Assembly: GCA_050698355.1 (NCBI GenBank)
Contig: JBOHBN010000032.1
Coordinates: 1-10,031, forward strand
Length of the DNA stretch: 10,031 nt
Direction: 5' to 3'
DNA from: JBOHBN01 sp050698355
GTDB lineage: Bacteria; Actinomycetota; Actinomycetes; Streptosporangiales; WHST01
Every line of letters starts with the position of its first letter. Within the stretch, counting starts at the first letter, position 1. Shown piece after piece: positions 1 to 6,219 of this stretch. The position numbers and the translations under genes were made by a program. The notes beneath the pieces are model-generated. The model was given only the letters and a program-made list of their open reading frames with translations, was not told where the DNA came from and did not search any database.

Positions 1-360
1 CGGGTGCGGGTTCTCCCGCAGCAGGTCGAGCGAGGCCATGATCATCCCCGGGGTGCAGAATCCGCACTGGAGTGCGTGCTTGTCGTGGAACGCCTGCTGC
101 ATCGGGTGCAGTCCGTCCCCGTCGGACAGGCCCTCGACCGTGGTCACCTCGTACCCGTCGGCCTGGACGGCGAGCACCGAGCAGCTCTTCACGCTTCTGC
201 CGTCGAGGAGCACGGTGCACGCACCGCAGTTGCTGGTGTCGCACCCGACGACCGTGCCGACCTTGCCCAGCCGCTCTCGCAGCAGGTGAACGAGCAGCAT
301 CCGCGGTTCGACGTCCTCCTCGTACGAGACCCCGTCGACCCTTACCCCAACGTGCGCCAT
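1..360 (-). CDS. (2Fe-2S)-binding subunit of a xanthine dehydrogenase/CO dehydrogenase-type molybdenum hydroxylase, partial at C-terminus
   Basis: The first 120 residues are visible; the C-terminus lies beyond base 1. In this family the small iron-sulfur subunit passes electrons between the molybdenum cofactor subunit and the FAD subunit of cytoplasmic hydroxylases acting on purines, aldehydes, CO or N-heterocycles. The plant-type ferredoxin domain has Cys40, Cys45, Cys48 and Cys60 in the spacing C-x4-C-x2-C-x11-C. The second, helical cluster domain starts with LQCGFCTPGM (Cys99, Cys102, with Gln98 before them); its closing CxC pair would be in the missing part. Such subunits are usually about 160 residues, so roughly a quarter is absent. 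The ATG start is supported by an AGAGGGGAG Shine-Dalgarno site at 368-376, seven bases upstream. It is transcribed away from the transporter genes. Family is certain; the substrate cannot be told without the large subunit. Confidence 0.93.
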   Translation of the reverse strand, partial: MAHVGVRVDGVSYEEDVEPRMLLVHLLRERLGKVGTVVGCDTSNCGACTVLLDGRSVKSCSVLAVQADGYEVTTVEGLSDGDGLHPMQQAFHDKHALQCGFCTPGMIMASLDLLRENPHP

Positions 361-534
361 CCGGCTACTCCCCTCTGGCTCGGCGACCCAGACCGCTCAG
401 GTCCATCGAAGCCCTGCAGCGGCTCGGACACAAGAGGTGATCGGCACCCGATCCCTGCTTAGATGCACCATGCCACGAGCGGCCGACGGTGCCCGGTCCA
501 GGGGCGGTCTCGGGCGGGTCGCCGAGGGGCACTC

Positions 535-564
535 TTGACCAGCCGGGCACAAAAATAGTAGAAA
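535..564 (+). promoter_or_regulatory. candidate promoter of the first solute-binding protein gene
   Basis: TTGACC at 535-540 resembles a sigma-70-type -35 box. It is followed after 18 bases by TAGAAA at 559-564 as a possible -10. It sits at the start of an AT-rich stretch (about 550-610) that stands out in this GC-rich window, and would give an untranslated leader of roughly 57 bases before the ATG at 629. The -10 match is only moderate. The rest of the 361-628 gap shows no gene; its only other visible structure is a small inverted repeat, GATCGG/CCGATC, at 439-453. Confidence 0.4.
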
Positions 565-628
565 TGGCCGAACATCATGCGGTAACAAATCGATAACAGT
601 ACAAAATTTTCTGTGCCAGGCGGCTACC

Positions 629-2416
629 ATGGACTTTCGTGCACGTACCCTCGCGACAGCGCTCGTAGCGCTTCCGTGCCTCGCGCTTGCCGCGTGCTCG
701 GGCGGCGGGCAGACGTCCACAAGCAACAAGGACCAGGCGGCGATCGCGCTGACGGCCGGCGAGGCGCCGAACTACATGCTCCCGTCCGACCCGAACTGTA
801 CGGCGACCAACAACCACAACCTCCGCCGGCTGATGTACAAACCGTTGTACTGGTACGGCGGCGTCCCCGATGACGAGTTCGCGCTCAACAAGGGTCTCAG
901 CATCGCCGAACCGCCGAAGTACAACGCCAACGGCACGCAGGTGACCATCACGCTGAAGGACTACAAGTGGTCCGACGGCGAGCCGGTCACCGCCAAGGAC
1001 ATCGCCTTCTTCCTCGACCTCTACAGCGCGAGCAAGAAGGAGTGGGGCTGCTACTCCGTCGGCAACGTACCCGACAACATCAAGAAGAAGACGGTCAAGA
1101 ACGACAAGACGATCGTTCTCACCCTCGACCAGCAGTACGCCCCGAAATGGTTCACCGTCAACGCGCTCGCGGGCATCACGCCGCTGCCGCAGCATGTCTG
1201 GGACAAGACGTCGGCGAGCGCGAAGATCGGCGACCACCCGCAGACGAAGGCGGGTTACAAGCAGGTCTTCGATTTCCTCACCGAGCAGGCGAAGTCGCTG
1301 TCGGAGTACGACTCCAACCCGCTGTGGGAGGTCGTCGACGGGCCGTGGACGCTCAAGAAGTTCGACCCGCGCGGGGACATCACGTTCGTGCCGAACAAGA
1401 AATACTCCGGACCGGACAAATCGAAACTCGACAAGCTCGTCGAGAAGCGCTTCACCACCGATCAGGCAGAGTTCGACGCACTGCTGTCCAGCGACGAGAT
1501 AACGACTGGCTACATTCCGAGCCAGAATGCCAAGCGGAAGGAACAGGTAACCGACAAGGGTTACACCGTCTACCGTCAGGGCAATTTCGGGCTCGGGTAC
1601 GTGTCGATAAACTTCAACAGCAACAACAACGCGTCGCTGTTCCGTCAACTCTACGTCCGCCAGGCGTTGCAGCACCTCATCAATGAGCCGCAGTACGTGA
1701 AGAAGGCGTACAACGGCAACGCCGCCGAGGTGCACGGACCCGTACCGATCAAGCCGGAGAACCCGTACGCGTCTGACTTCGAGAAGTCGGTACCCTACCC
1801 GTACGACCCGCAGAAGTCCGTACAGCTGTTGAAGGAGCACGGCTGGACGGTCAAACCTGACGGCATCAGCGTCTGCACGAGCCCGGGAACGGGTGCGCAC
1901 CAGTGCGGCAAGGGCATCCCGAAGGGCAAGAAGTTCGAGTGGACGCTGGTGTACAGCAAGGGTGTGGAGTCTGACCGCGCCATGCAGGCGTTCCAGTCCG
2001 CGGCGACCAAGGCGGGCATCAAGATCAACCTGCACAAGGCGACATTCGACCAGGCGGTTTCGGTCGCAGAACAGTGCAAGCACGGCAGCGACAAGTGCAA
2101 CTGGGACGCGGTCAACTGGGGCGGCTGGCACTTCGGCGCGTACCCGACGGGCGAAAACCTCTTCTACAGGGCGTCCGGAAGCGGCAGCTTCCAGGACGAC
2201 AAGGCCGACCGCCTCATCAACCTGACGAAGACGAAGGGCGGCGAGGCGGCGATGACGAAGTACCAGAACTACGTCGCCAAGATCCTCCCGGTGCTGTGGC
2301 TGCCGCGTGCGCAGGGCGGGCTCAACGTCGTGCGCTCCGACCTCAAGGGCTTCGACCGCGACAAGCAATCGTTGTTCGGCGACAGTTATCCGCAGTACTG
2401 GCACTTCTCCAAGTGA
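629..2416 (+). CDS. ABC transporter family-5 solute-binding lipoprotein (peptide/oligopeptide type), first copy
   Basis: This 595-residue protein is a substrate receptor of a Dpp/Opp-type importer (SBP_bac_5 family), anchored outside the cytoplasmic membrane. A signal peptide with a hydrophobic core at about 8-22 ends in the lipobox LAAC, making Cys23 the lipid-modified residue. Family features include the stretch WSDGEPVTAKDIAFF at 114-128, ITPLPQHVW at 183-191, a DGPW block at 237-240, and a C-terminal LPVLWLPRAQGGLNVV segment from 553. Mature-region cysteines are C57, C141, C416, C426, C483 and C490, an even number that would allow three disulfides outside the cell. The ATG is chosen because the signal peptide begins immediately and AGGCGG at 618-623 is a fair Shine-Dalgarno site. 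It precedes the permease genes but is separated from them by 201 bases holding a perfect palindrome, so it may be transcribed alone. The ligand is unknown; a peptide or acyl-amino acid is inferred from context. Confidence 0.9.
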   Translation: MDFRARTLATALVALPCLALAACSGGGQTSTSNKDQAAIALTAGEAPNYMLPSDPNCTATNNHNLRRLMYKPLYWYGGVPDDEFALNKGLSIAEPPKYNANGTQVTITLKDYKWSDGEPVTAKDIAFFLDLYSASKKEWGCYSVGNVPDNIKKKTVKNDKTIVLTLDQQYAPKWFTVNALAGITPLPQHVWDKTSASAKIGDHPQTKAGYKQVFDFLTEQAKSLSEYDSNPLWEVVDGPWTLKKFDPRGDITFVPNKKYSGPDKSKLDKLVEKRFTTDQAEFDALLSSDEITTGYIPSQNAKRKEQVTDKGYTVYRQGNFGLGYVSINFNSNNNASLFRQLYVRQALQHLINEPQYVKKAYNGNAAEVHGPVPIKPENPYASDFEKSVPYPYDPQKSVQLLKEHGWTVKPDGISVCTSPGTGAHQCGKGIPKGKKFEWTLVYSKGVESDRAMQAFQSAATKAGIKINLHKATFDQAVSVAEQCKHGSDKCNWDAVNWGGWHFGAYPTGENLFYRASGSGSFQDDKADRLINLTKTKGGEAAMTKYQNYVAKILPVLWLPRAQGGLNVVRSDLKGFDRDKQSLFGDSYPQYWHFSK

Positions 2417-2502
2417 GCCCCACCAAGAACGCGCGACCCTAGCGCGCACCATCCAGAACGGAGGTCGCTCTCCCAAATGACCACGTTATGTGGGCTCGGT
2501 TC

Positions 2503-2534
2503 GCCTTCTCGATGCCTGCAGGCATCGAGAAGGC
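2503..2534. terminator. 32-bp perfect palindrome, probable transcription terminator after the first binding-protein gene
   Basis: The arms GCCTTCTCGATGCC and GGCATCGAGAAGGC are exact reverse complements around TGCA, giving a 14-bp stem with a four-base loop in RNA. It starts 86 bases after the stop of the first binding-protein gene and ends 83 bases before the permease start. There is no long U-tract, which is common for actinobacterial terminators. Being fully symmetric, it could instead be a protein-binding operator for the permease promoter just downstream. The symmetry is seen directly; the role is inferred. Confidence 0.6.
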
Positions 2535-2580
2535 CGGTTTGGCATCCAACAGTGCTTGCCTTCCCCAGAGGGGACCCCGG

Positions 2581-2608
2581 TGGTCATTTCGAAGAACGCT
2601 GCTAGGGT
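2581..2608 (+). promoter_or_regulatory. candidate promoter giving a leaderless or near-leaderless permease mRNA
   Basis: TAGGGT at 2603-2608 is a plausible actinobacterial -10 element, and TGGTCA at 2581-2586 a weak -35 with a 16-base spacer. Only nine bases separate the -10 from the GTG at 2618, so transcription would begin at or within a few bases of the start codon. An in-frame TAG at 2603-2605 prevents any upstream start, and there is no good Shine-Dalgarno site. The only candidate is AGGG at 2604-2607, inside the same element, ten bases from the GTG. Confidence 0.4.
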
Positions 2609-2617
2609 TTTGCTGGC

Positions 2618-3571
2618 GTGATCTTCTACCTGATCAGACGGGTGCTGCAGGCGCTGATCGTCATCGTGATCGTGTCGCTGGTGACGTTCTTCCTGAGCCG
2701 CCTGCTGCCGGGCGACCCGGCGCGTGCGATCCTCGGGCTGAAGGCCACGCAGGCCCAGCTCGAGGCGTTCCGGGAGATGCAGGGCTACAACGACCCGGTA
2801 TTCGTCCAGTACTGGAACTACATCAGCCGGCTGCTGCACGGCGACCTCGGCTTCTCGTACAAGCAGAACCAGACTGTCGTCGCCCTGGTGGAGCAGCGGC
2901 TGCCGCCTACCGTGCTGCTCCTCAGCCTCTCCACCGCCGCAGCGGTCGTCATCGCGGTGCCGCTCGGACTACTGCAGGCGACCCGCCGGAACCAACCGAT
3001 CGACTACGGGCTGACCGGCGCGTCGTTCGTCTTCTACTCGATGCCGTCGTTCTGGCTCGGCGTCCTGCTCATCACGATATTCGCCGTCCACCTGAACGTG
3101 TTCCCGTCCGGCGCGCCGCAGGGCTCGTTCCTCAACGTGGTCATGCATCCCGGCGGGCTCGTCCTGCCCGTGGCGACGCTCGCCCTGGTCACGCTCGCGG
3201 AGTTCAGCCGGTACATGCGCTCCTCGACACTCGACAACCTCGGCGAGGGTTACGTGGGCACCGCGCGGGCGAAGGGTGCGTCGGAGGTGCGGATCCTGTA
3301 CCGGCACATCATGCGCAACGCGCTCGTACCGATCGTCACGCTGCTGGGCCTCCGGCTGCCGCACATTCTCGACGGCGCGCTCATCACCGAGGGCGTCTTC
3401 AACTACCCGGGCATCGGGCGGCTGTTCTGGAAGGCCACGCAGGCACAGGACTACCCCGTGCTGATCGGCGTGACACTCATCGTCGCCATCGCCACGGTGG
3501 TCGGGTCGCTGATCGCCGACCTGCTCTACGCGGTCCTGGATCCGCGAGTGCGGTACGTGGAGCCACGATGA
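2618..3571 (+). CDS. ABC transporter permease, DppB/OppB type
   Basis: This 317-residue integral membrane protein is the first transmembrane subunit of a peptide-type importer (BPD_transp_1 family). The N-terminal helix at about 9-29 is followed by the RLLPGDP motif at 28-34, then HGDLGFS at 74-80, both typical of the DppB/OppB branch. Further hydrophobic segments lie at about 98-120, 130-157, 180-195, 236-256 and 281-307. The cytoplasmic coupling (EAA) loop, which docks on the ATPase, is at about 212-232 and contains GTARAKGAS. Length is normal for the family. The GTG start is forced by an in-frame TAG at 2603-2605 upstream; the next in-frame GTG would cut into the first helix. Its stop overlaps the next permease start by ATGA, so the two are translationally coupled. 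The transported compound cannot be read from the sequence. Confidence 0.94.
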   Translation: MIFYLIRRVLQALIVIVIVSLVTFFLSRLLPGDPARAILGLKATQAQLEAFREMQGYNDPVFVQYWNYISRLLHGDLGFSYKQNQTVVALVEQRLPPTVLLLSLSTAAAVVIAVPLGLLQATRRNQPIDYGLTGASFVFYSMPSFWLGVLLITIFAVHLNVFPSGAPQGSFLNVVMHPGGLVLPVATLALVTLAEFSRYMRSSTLDNLGEGYVGTARAKGASEVRILYRHIMRNALVPIVTLLGLRLPHILDGALITEGVFNYPGIGRLFWKATQAQDYPVLIGVTLIVAIATVVGSLIADLLYAVLDPRVRYVEPR

Positions 3572-4467
3572 GCGATCAGGCGACGACCGACCGTACGCCG
3601 GCCGGAGGCGAGATCGCTTCCGGCACCGGCCTGTGGCGCGCTATTCTCGCCGTATTCATCGAGCATCGCGGCGCGCTCGTCGGAGTCGGCATCGTCGTCT
3701 TCATGGTGCTGTTCTCGTTCGTCGGCCCGATCATCTACCCGACCGACCAGGTGCACACCGACCTCGCCAACTCCAATCTCCCACCGAGCGTCGCGCATCC
3801 GCTGGGCACCAACGAGGTTGGCTACGACCAGCTCGGCCGGCTGATGCTCGGTGGCCAGACGTCGCTCGAGGTCGGTTTCGCAGCCGCGATCATCGCCACC
3901 GGTATCGGCACGTTGTGGGGCGCCATCGCCGGGTTCAGCGGCGGCGTGCTCGACGGCATCATGATGCGGATCGTCGACGGCTTCATCGCGGTGCCGACGC
4001 TGTTCCTGCTGCTGTACCTGTTCACCGTGTTCCAGCCGAACACCCTCATCTTCATCCTGGTGATCGGGTTCGTGGCCTGGCTCGGCCCCGCACGGCTCAT
4101 CCGCGGCGAGGCGCTCAAGCTGCGCGTGCTGGAGTACGTCGACGCGGTGCGCATGATGGGCGGCGGCCGCGGGCGCATCATCGGCCGGCACATCATCCCG
4201 AATACGATCGGCACGCTGGTCGTGAACGCGACATTCCAGATCGCCGATGCGATCCTCGCCATCGCGTCGCTCAGCTTCCTCGGTCTCGGCATCCCGCCAC
4301 CGGCGGCGAACTGGGGCGGCATGCTCTCCGACGGCATCAGCTACAGCTATGCCGGCTACTGGTGGCTGATCTACCCGCCCGGCTTGGTCATCGTGCTGAC
4401 CGTAACGGCGTTCAACTTCATCGGCGACGGCCTGCGCGATGCCTTCGAACAGCGCCTGCAACGCTAA
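3568..4467 (+). CDS. ABC transporter permease, DppC/OppC type
   Basis: This 299-residue protein is the second transmembrane subunit and would pair with the preceding permease. It has the hydrophilic N-terminal tail of DppC/OppC proteins (about 1-35), a first helix at about 36-57, then HPLGTNEVGYDQLGRLM at 77-93, the family signature before the permease core. The coupling loop is at about 189-212 (EYVDAVRMMGGG onward). The conserved SFLGLGIPPPAANWGGML follows at 236-253, and the C-terminus has NFIGDGLRDAF. The reading frame is open far upstream, back to 2488, but ATG 3568 is chosen. It overlaps the upstream stop as ATGA, has GGAG just before it, and gives a normal family length. The upstream extension would run antilogically through the first permease in another frame. 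A large inverted repeat begins 11 bases after its stop. Confidence 0.94.
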   Translation: MSDQATTDRTPAGGEIASGTGLWRAILAVFIEHRGALVGVGIVVFMVLFSFVGPIIYPTDQVHTDLANSNLPPSVAHPLGTNEVGYDQLGRLMLGGQTSLEVGFAAAIIATGIGTLWGAIAGFSGGVLDGIMMRIVDGFIAVPTLFLLLYLFTVFQPNTLIFILVIGFVAWLGPARLIRGEALKLRVLEYVDAVRMMGGGRGRIIGRHIIPNTIGTLVVNATFQIADAILAIASLSFLGLGIPPPAANWGGMLSDGISYSYAGYWWLIYPPGLVIVLTVTAFNFIGDGLRDAFEQRLQR

Positions 4468-4478
4468 CCCCATACCCA

Positions 4479-4530
4479 GTGATCATGAAGGGTCGTCGTA
4501 GCTATGACAACGAACATCCTTCATGATCAC
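4479..4530. repeat. long inverted repeat between the second permease and the second binding-protein gene
   Basis: GTGATCATGAAGG at 4479-4491 and CCTTCATGATCAC at 4518-4530 are exact reverse complements. Allowing a G-U pair, the stem extends to 15 bp (4479-4493 with 4516-4530). The enclosed segment contains a second, near-palindromic element, GTCGTAGCTATGAC at 4495-4508, symmetric if one G-U pair is allowed. The structure starts 11 bases after the permease stop and ends 10 bases before the Shine-Dalgarno site of the next gene. It could terminate or attenuate transcription, protect processed mRNA ends so that more binding protein than permease is made, or bind a regulator. No convincing promoter is seen between it and the gene. 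Confidence 0.65.
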
Positions 4531-4540
4531 CAAGCAGCAG

Positions 4541-4548
4541 AAAGGGGA
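4541..4548 (+). promoter_or_regulatory. ribosome-binding site fixing the start of the second binding-protein gene
   Basis: AAAGGGGA lies nine bases before ATG 4558. This favours 4558 over the in-frame ATG at 4504, which lies within the inverted repeat, has no such site, and would add 18 residues before the signal peptide. Confidence 0.75.
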
Positions 4549-4557
4549 TTTCTCACC

Positions 4558-6141
4558 ATGCATACGCCACGCCTCCTCCGCTGGGTGGTAGGTATCGCGG
4601 CCCTTTCAATGCTCGCCGCCGCTTGCGGCAGCGGCTCCGGCGACAAGGCAGCCTCCGGCGGCGAATTCTCCTACCCGATCGTCGAACCGGAAGCGCTGGG
4701 AATCACTTCCGACTGCTACGCGACCGACTGCATAGCGGCCATCAGCGTCCTCTACACCGGTCTGCTACGCATCGACCCTGAAACCGGCAAGCCAAATTAC
4801 CAGATGGCCAAATCCATCACGACAACCGACAACAAGGTCTGGACGATCAAGTTGAAGAAGGGTCGGACCTTCCACAACGGCGAGCCCGTCAACGCGGATG
4901 CCTTTATCCGTGCCTGGAACTACGGCGCCTACGCGCCACACCGGGTGCGAAGCAATTTCTTGTACTCCAAGATCAAGGGCTACGACGCCATGAACTCCGA
5001 TCATCCGACGGCGAAGAAGCTCAGCGGGTTGAAGAAGATCGACGAGTACACCTTCCAGGTGACGCTCAGTGAGCCGTTCAGCCAGTGGCTCTACGTGATG
5101 AGCAGCCTGTCGACGTTCGCGCCGATGGCCAAGGAGTGCCTGAACGACGTCAAGTCCTGCAAGGTGAAACCCATCGGCAACGGCCCATACAAGATCGACG
5201 GATCGTGGCAGCACGACGAGTACATCAAGGTCACCCGGTACGACAAGTACCAGGGCAAGAACGCGGGCCACGCCAAGGAGATCACGTTCAAGATCTACAA
5301 CGATCCCACGACCAGCTTCAACGATTGGCTTGCCGGAACTCTCGACTTTGCGGCCCCGCCCAACAGCAAGGTCCAGGAAGCAAAGGCCAACGCTGGTGAC
5401 CGCATGGTCCAGAAGCGCACGTCGCACATCGACAGCCTGCACTTCCCCACAAAGCTCGACACCTACTCGGACCCGAGAGTGCGACGCGCCATCTCCATGG
5501 CGATAAACCGCAAGGCCATCACCGAAAAGGTCGCCCCGCTACTGCGTCCTGCTGACGACGTCATCTCCCCCGTCGTGCCTGGCTACAAGAAGGGCGCCTG
5601 CGAGTACTGCCACTACGATCCCAAGCGCGCCAAGAAGCTACTGAAGCAGGCGGGCGGGTTCAAGGGCAAGAAGATGTCCTTGTGGTATGAGTCCGGCGGC
5701 AGTGAGACCGCCTGGATGCAGGCCATCGGCAACCAGGTCAAGAGCACGCTTGGTATACCGTTCACTCTGCACAAGCTCCAGCCGTCGCGCTACTGGGGCC
5801 AGGACCAATTCAACGGGCCGTCGCACAGCAGTTGGAGCATGGACTACCCGTCTCCGGAGAACTATCTGCGTCCGCTCTTCTCATCGCAGGGCCTGGGCGA
5901 TACCGCCGAATGGACCAGCCCCAAGTTCGAGCACCTTCTCGACAAGGGCGACGTTGCGCCGAGTACCGCCAAGGGCGTCGAGTACTACCGCCAAGCCGCC
6001 GACGTCGTCGACGAGGAGCTACCGTCGGCACCGCTGTTCTTCGGCAGCCAAATGTACGTGTACACGCCCGACGTGACCAACGTTCAGTTCCTCCCGAACA
6101 GTTCGAACATCGACCTTGCTGCCGTAAAGGTCACCGGGTAA
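4558..6141 (+). CDS. ABC transporter family-5 solute-binding lipoprotein (peptide/oligopeptide type), second copy
   Basis: From ATG 4558 this is a 527-residue extracytoplasmic receptor of the same SBP_bac_5 superfamily as the first binding protein, but shorter and clearly not a recent duplicate. A basic start (RLLR) and a hydrophobic segment at about 9-22 lead to AAAC, so Cys23 is the probable lipid-modified cysteine. Family blocks are TFHNGEPVNADAFIRAWNY at 104-122, SEPFSQW at 171-177, GNGPYKID at 208-215, the RRAISMAINR core at 309-318, and WSMDYPSPENYLRPLF at 426-441, which recalls actinobacterial OppA-like proteins. Six mature-region cysteines fall in three close pairs (C53/C58, C194/C201, C348/C351), suggesting short disulfides. 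The gene shares direction with the permeases but is set off by a strong inverted repeat, and it converges on the amidohydrolase across a palindrome. It may serve the same permease pair with a different ligand preference; that is inference. Confidence 0.9.
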   Translation: MHTPRLLRWVVGIAALSMLAAACGSGSGDKAASGGEFSYPIVEPEALGITSDCYATDCIAAISVLYTGLLRIDPETGKPNYQMAKSITTTDNKVWTIKLKKGRTFHNGEPVNADAFIRAWNYGAYAPHRVRSNFLYSKIKGYDAMNSDHPTAKKLSGLKKIDEYTFQVTLSEPFSQWLYVMSSLSTFAPMAKECLNDVKSCKVKPIGNGPYKIDGSWQHDEYIKVTRYDKYQGKNAGHAKEITFKIYNDPTTSFNDWLAGTLDFAAPPNSKVQEAKANAGDRMVQKRTSHIDSLHFPTKLDTYSDPRVRRAISMAINRKAITEKVAPLLRPADDVISPVVPGYKKGACEYCHYDPKRAKKLLKQAGGFKGKKMSLWYESGGSETAWMQAIGNQVKSTLGIPFTLHKLQPSRYWGQDQFNGPSHSSWSMDYPSPENYLRPLFSSQGLGDTAEWTSPKFEHLLDKGDVAPSTAKGVEYYRQAADVVDEELPSAPLFFGSQMYVYTPDVTNVQFLPNSSNIDLAAVKVTG

Positions 6142-6154
6142 CGCCGCTCCCGAA

Positions 6155-6204
6155 AATGTGTCAGTATCTCAGCCCGCTATAGCGGGCTGAGATACTGACA
6201 CATT
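6155..6204. terminator. 50-bp perfect palindrome, probable bidirectional terminator between convergent genes
   Basis: Twenty-three-base arms beginning AATGTGTCAGTATCTCAGCC are exact reverse complements around TATA, so all 50 bases are symmetric. It begins 13 bases after the stop of the second binding-protein gene and ends 15 bases before the stop of the amidohydrolase gene, the expected place for a terminator working in both directions. Weak A-rich (left) and T-rich (right) ends flank the stem. A closely related sequence occurs upstream of the ATPase gene at 9951-9970. Confidence 0.82.
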
Positions 6205-6219
6205 GGTGATCAGCGGCTG

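Noticed and set aside
439..453. Short inverted repeat GATCGG/CCGATC in the divergent intergenic region
   Set aside because: Six-base arms with a three-base gap are too short to claim as an operator in GC-rich sequence without comparison to relatives.
4..462. Plus-strand open frame of 152 codons at the left edge
   Set aside because: It is the complement of the [2Fe-2S] subunit gene, whose cysteine spacing is unmistakable.
575..2476. Open frame of 633 codons on the minus strand opposite the first binding-protein gene
   Set aside because: It is antisense to a gene with clear family motifs and a signal peptide, and its composition (rich in Arg, Val, Leu, low complexity) is typical of an antisense frame in GC-rich DNA. 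No motifs are recognised.
2488..3567. N-terminal extension of the second permease to give a 659-residue protein
   Set aside because: The extension is the out-of-frame shadow of the first permease (Arg, Ala and Pro-rich without membrane segments). ATG 3568 with an ATGA overlap gives the normal family length.
4504..4557. Upstream ATG for the second binding protein, adding 18 residues
   Set aside because: It lies in the loop of the inverted repeat and has no Shine-Dalgarno site, whereas ATG 4558 has AAAGGGGA at good spacing and starts a standard lipoprotein signal peptide.
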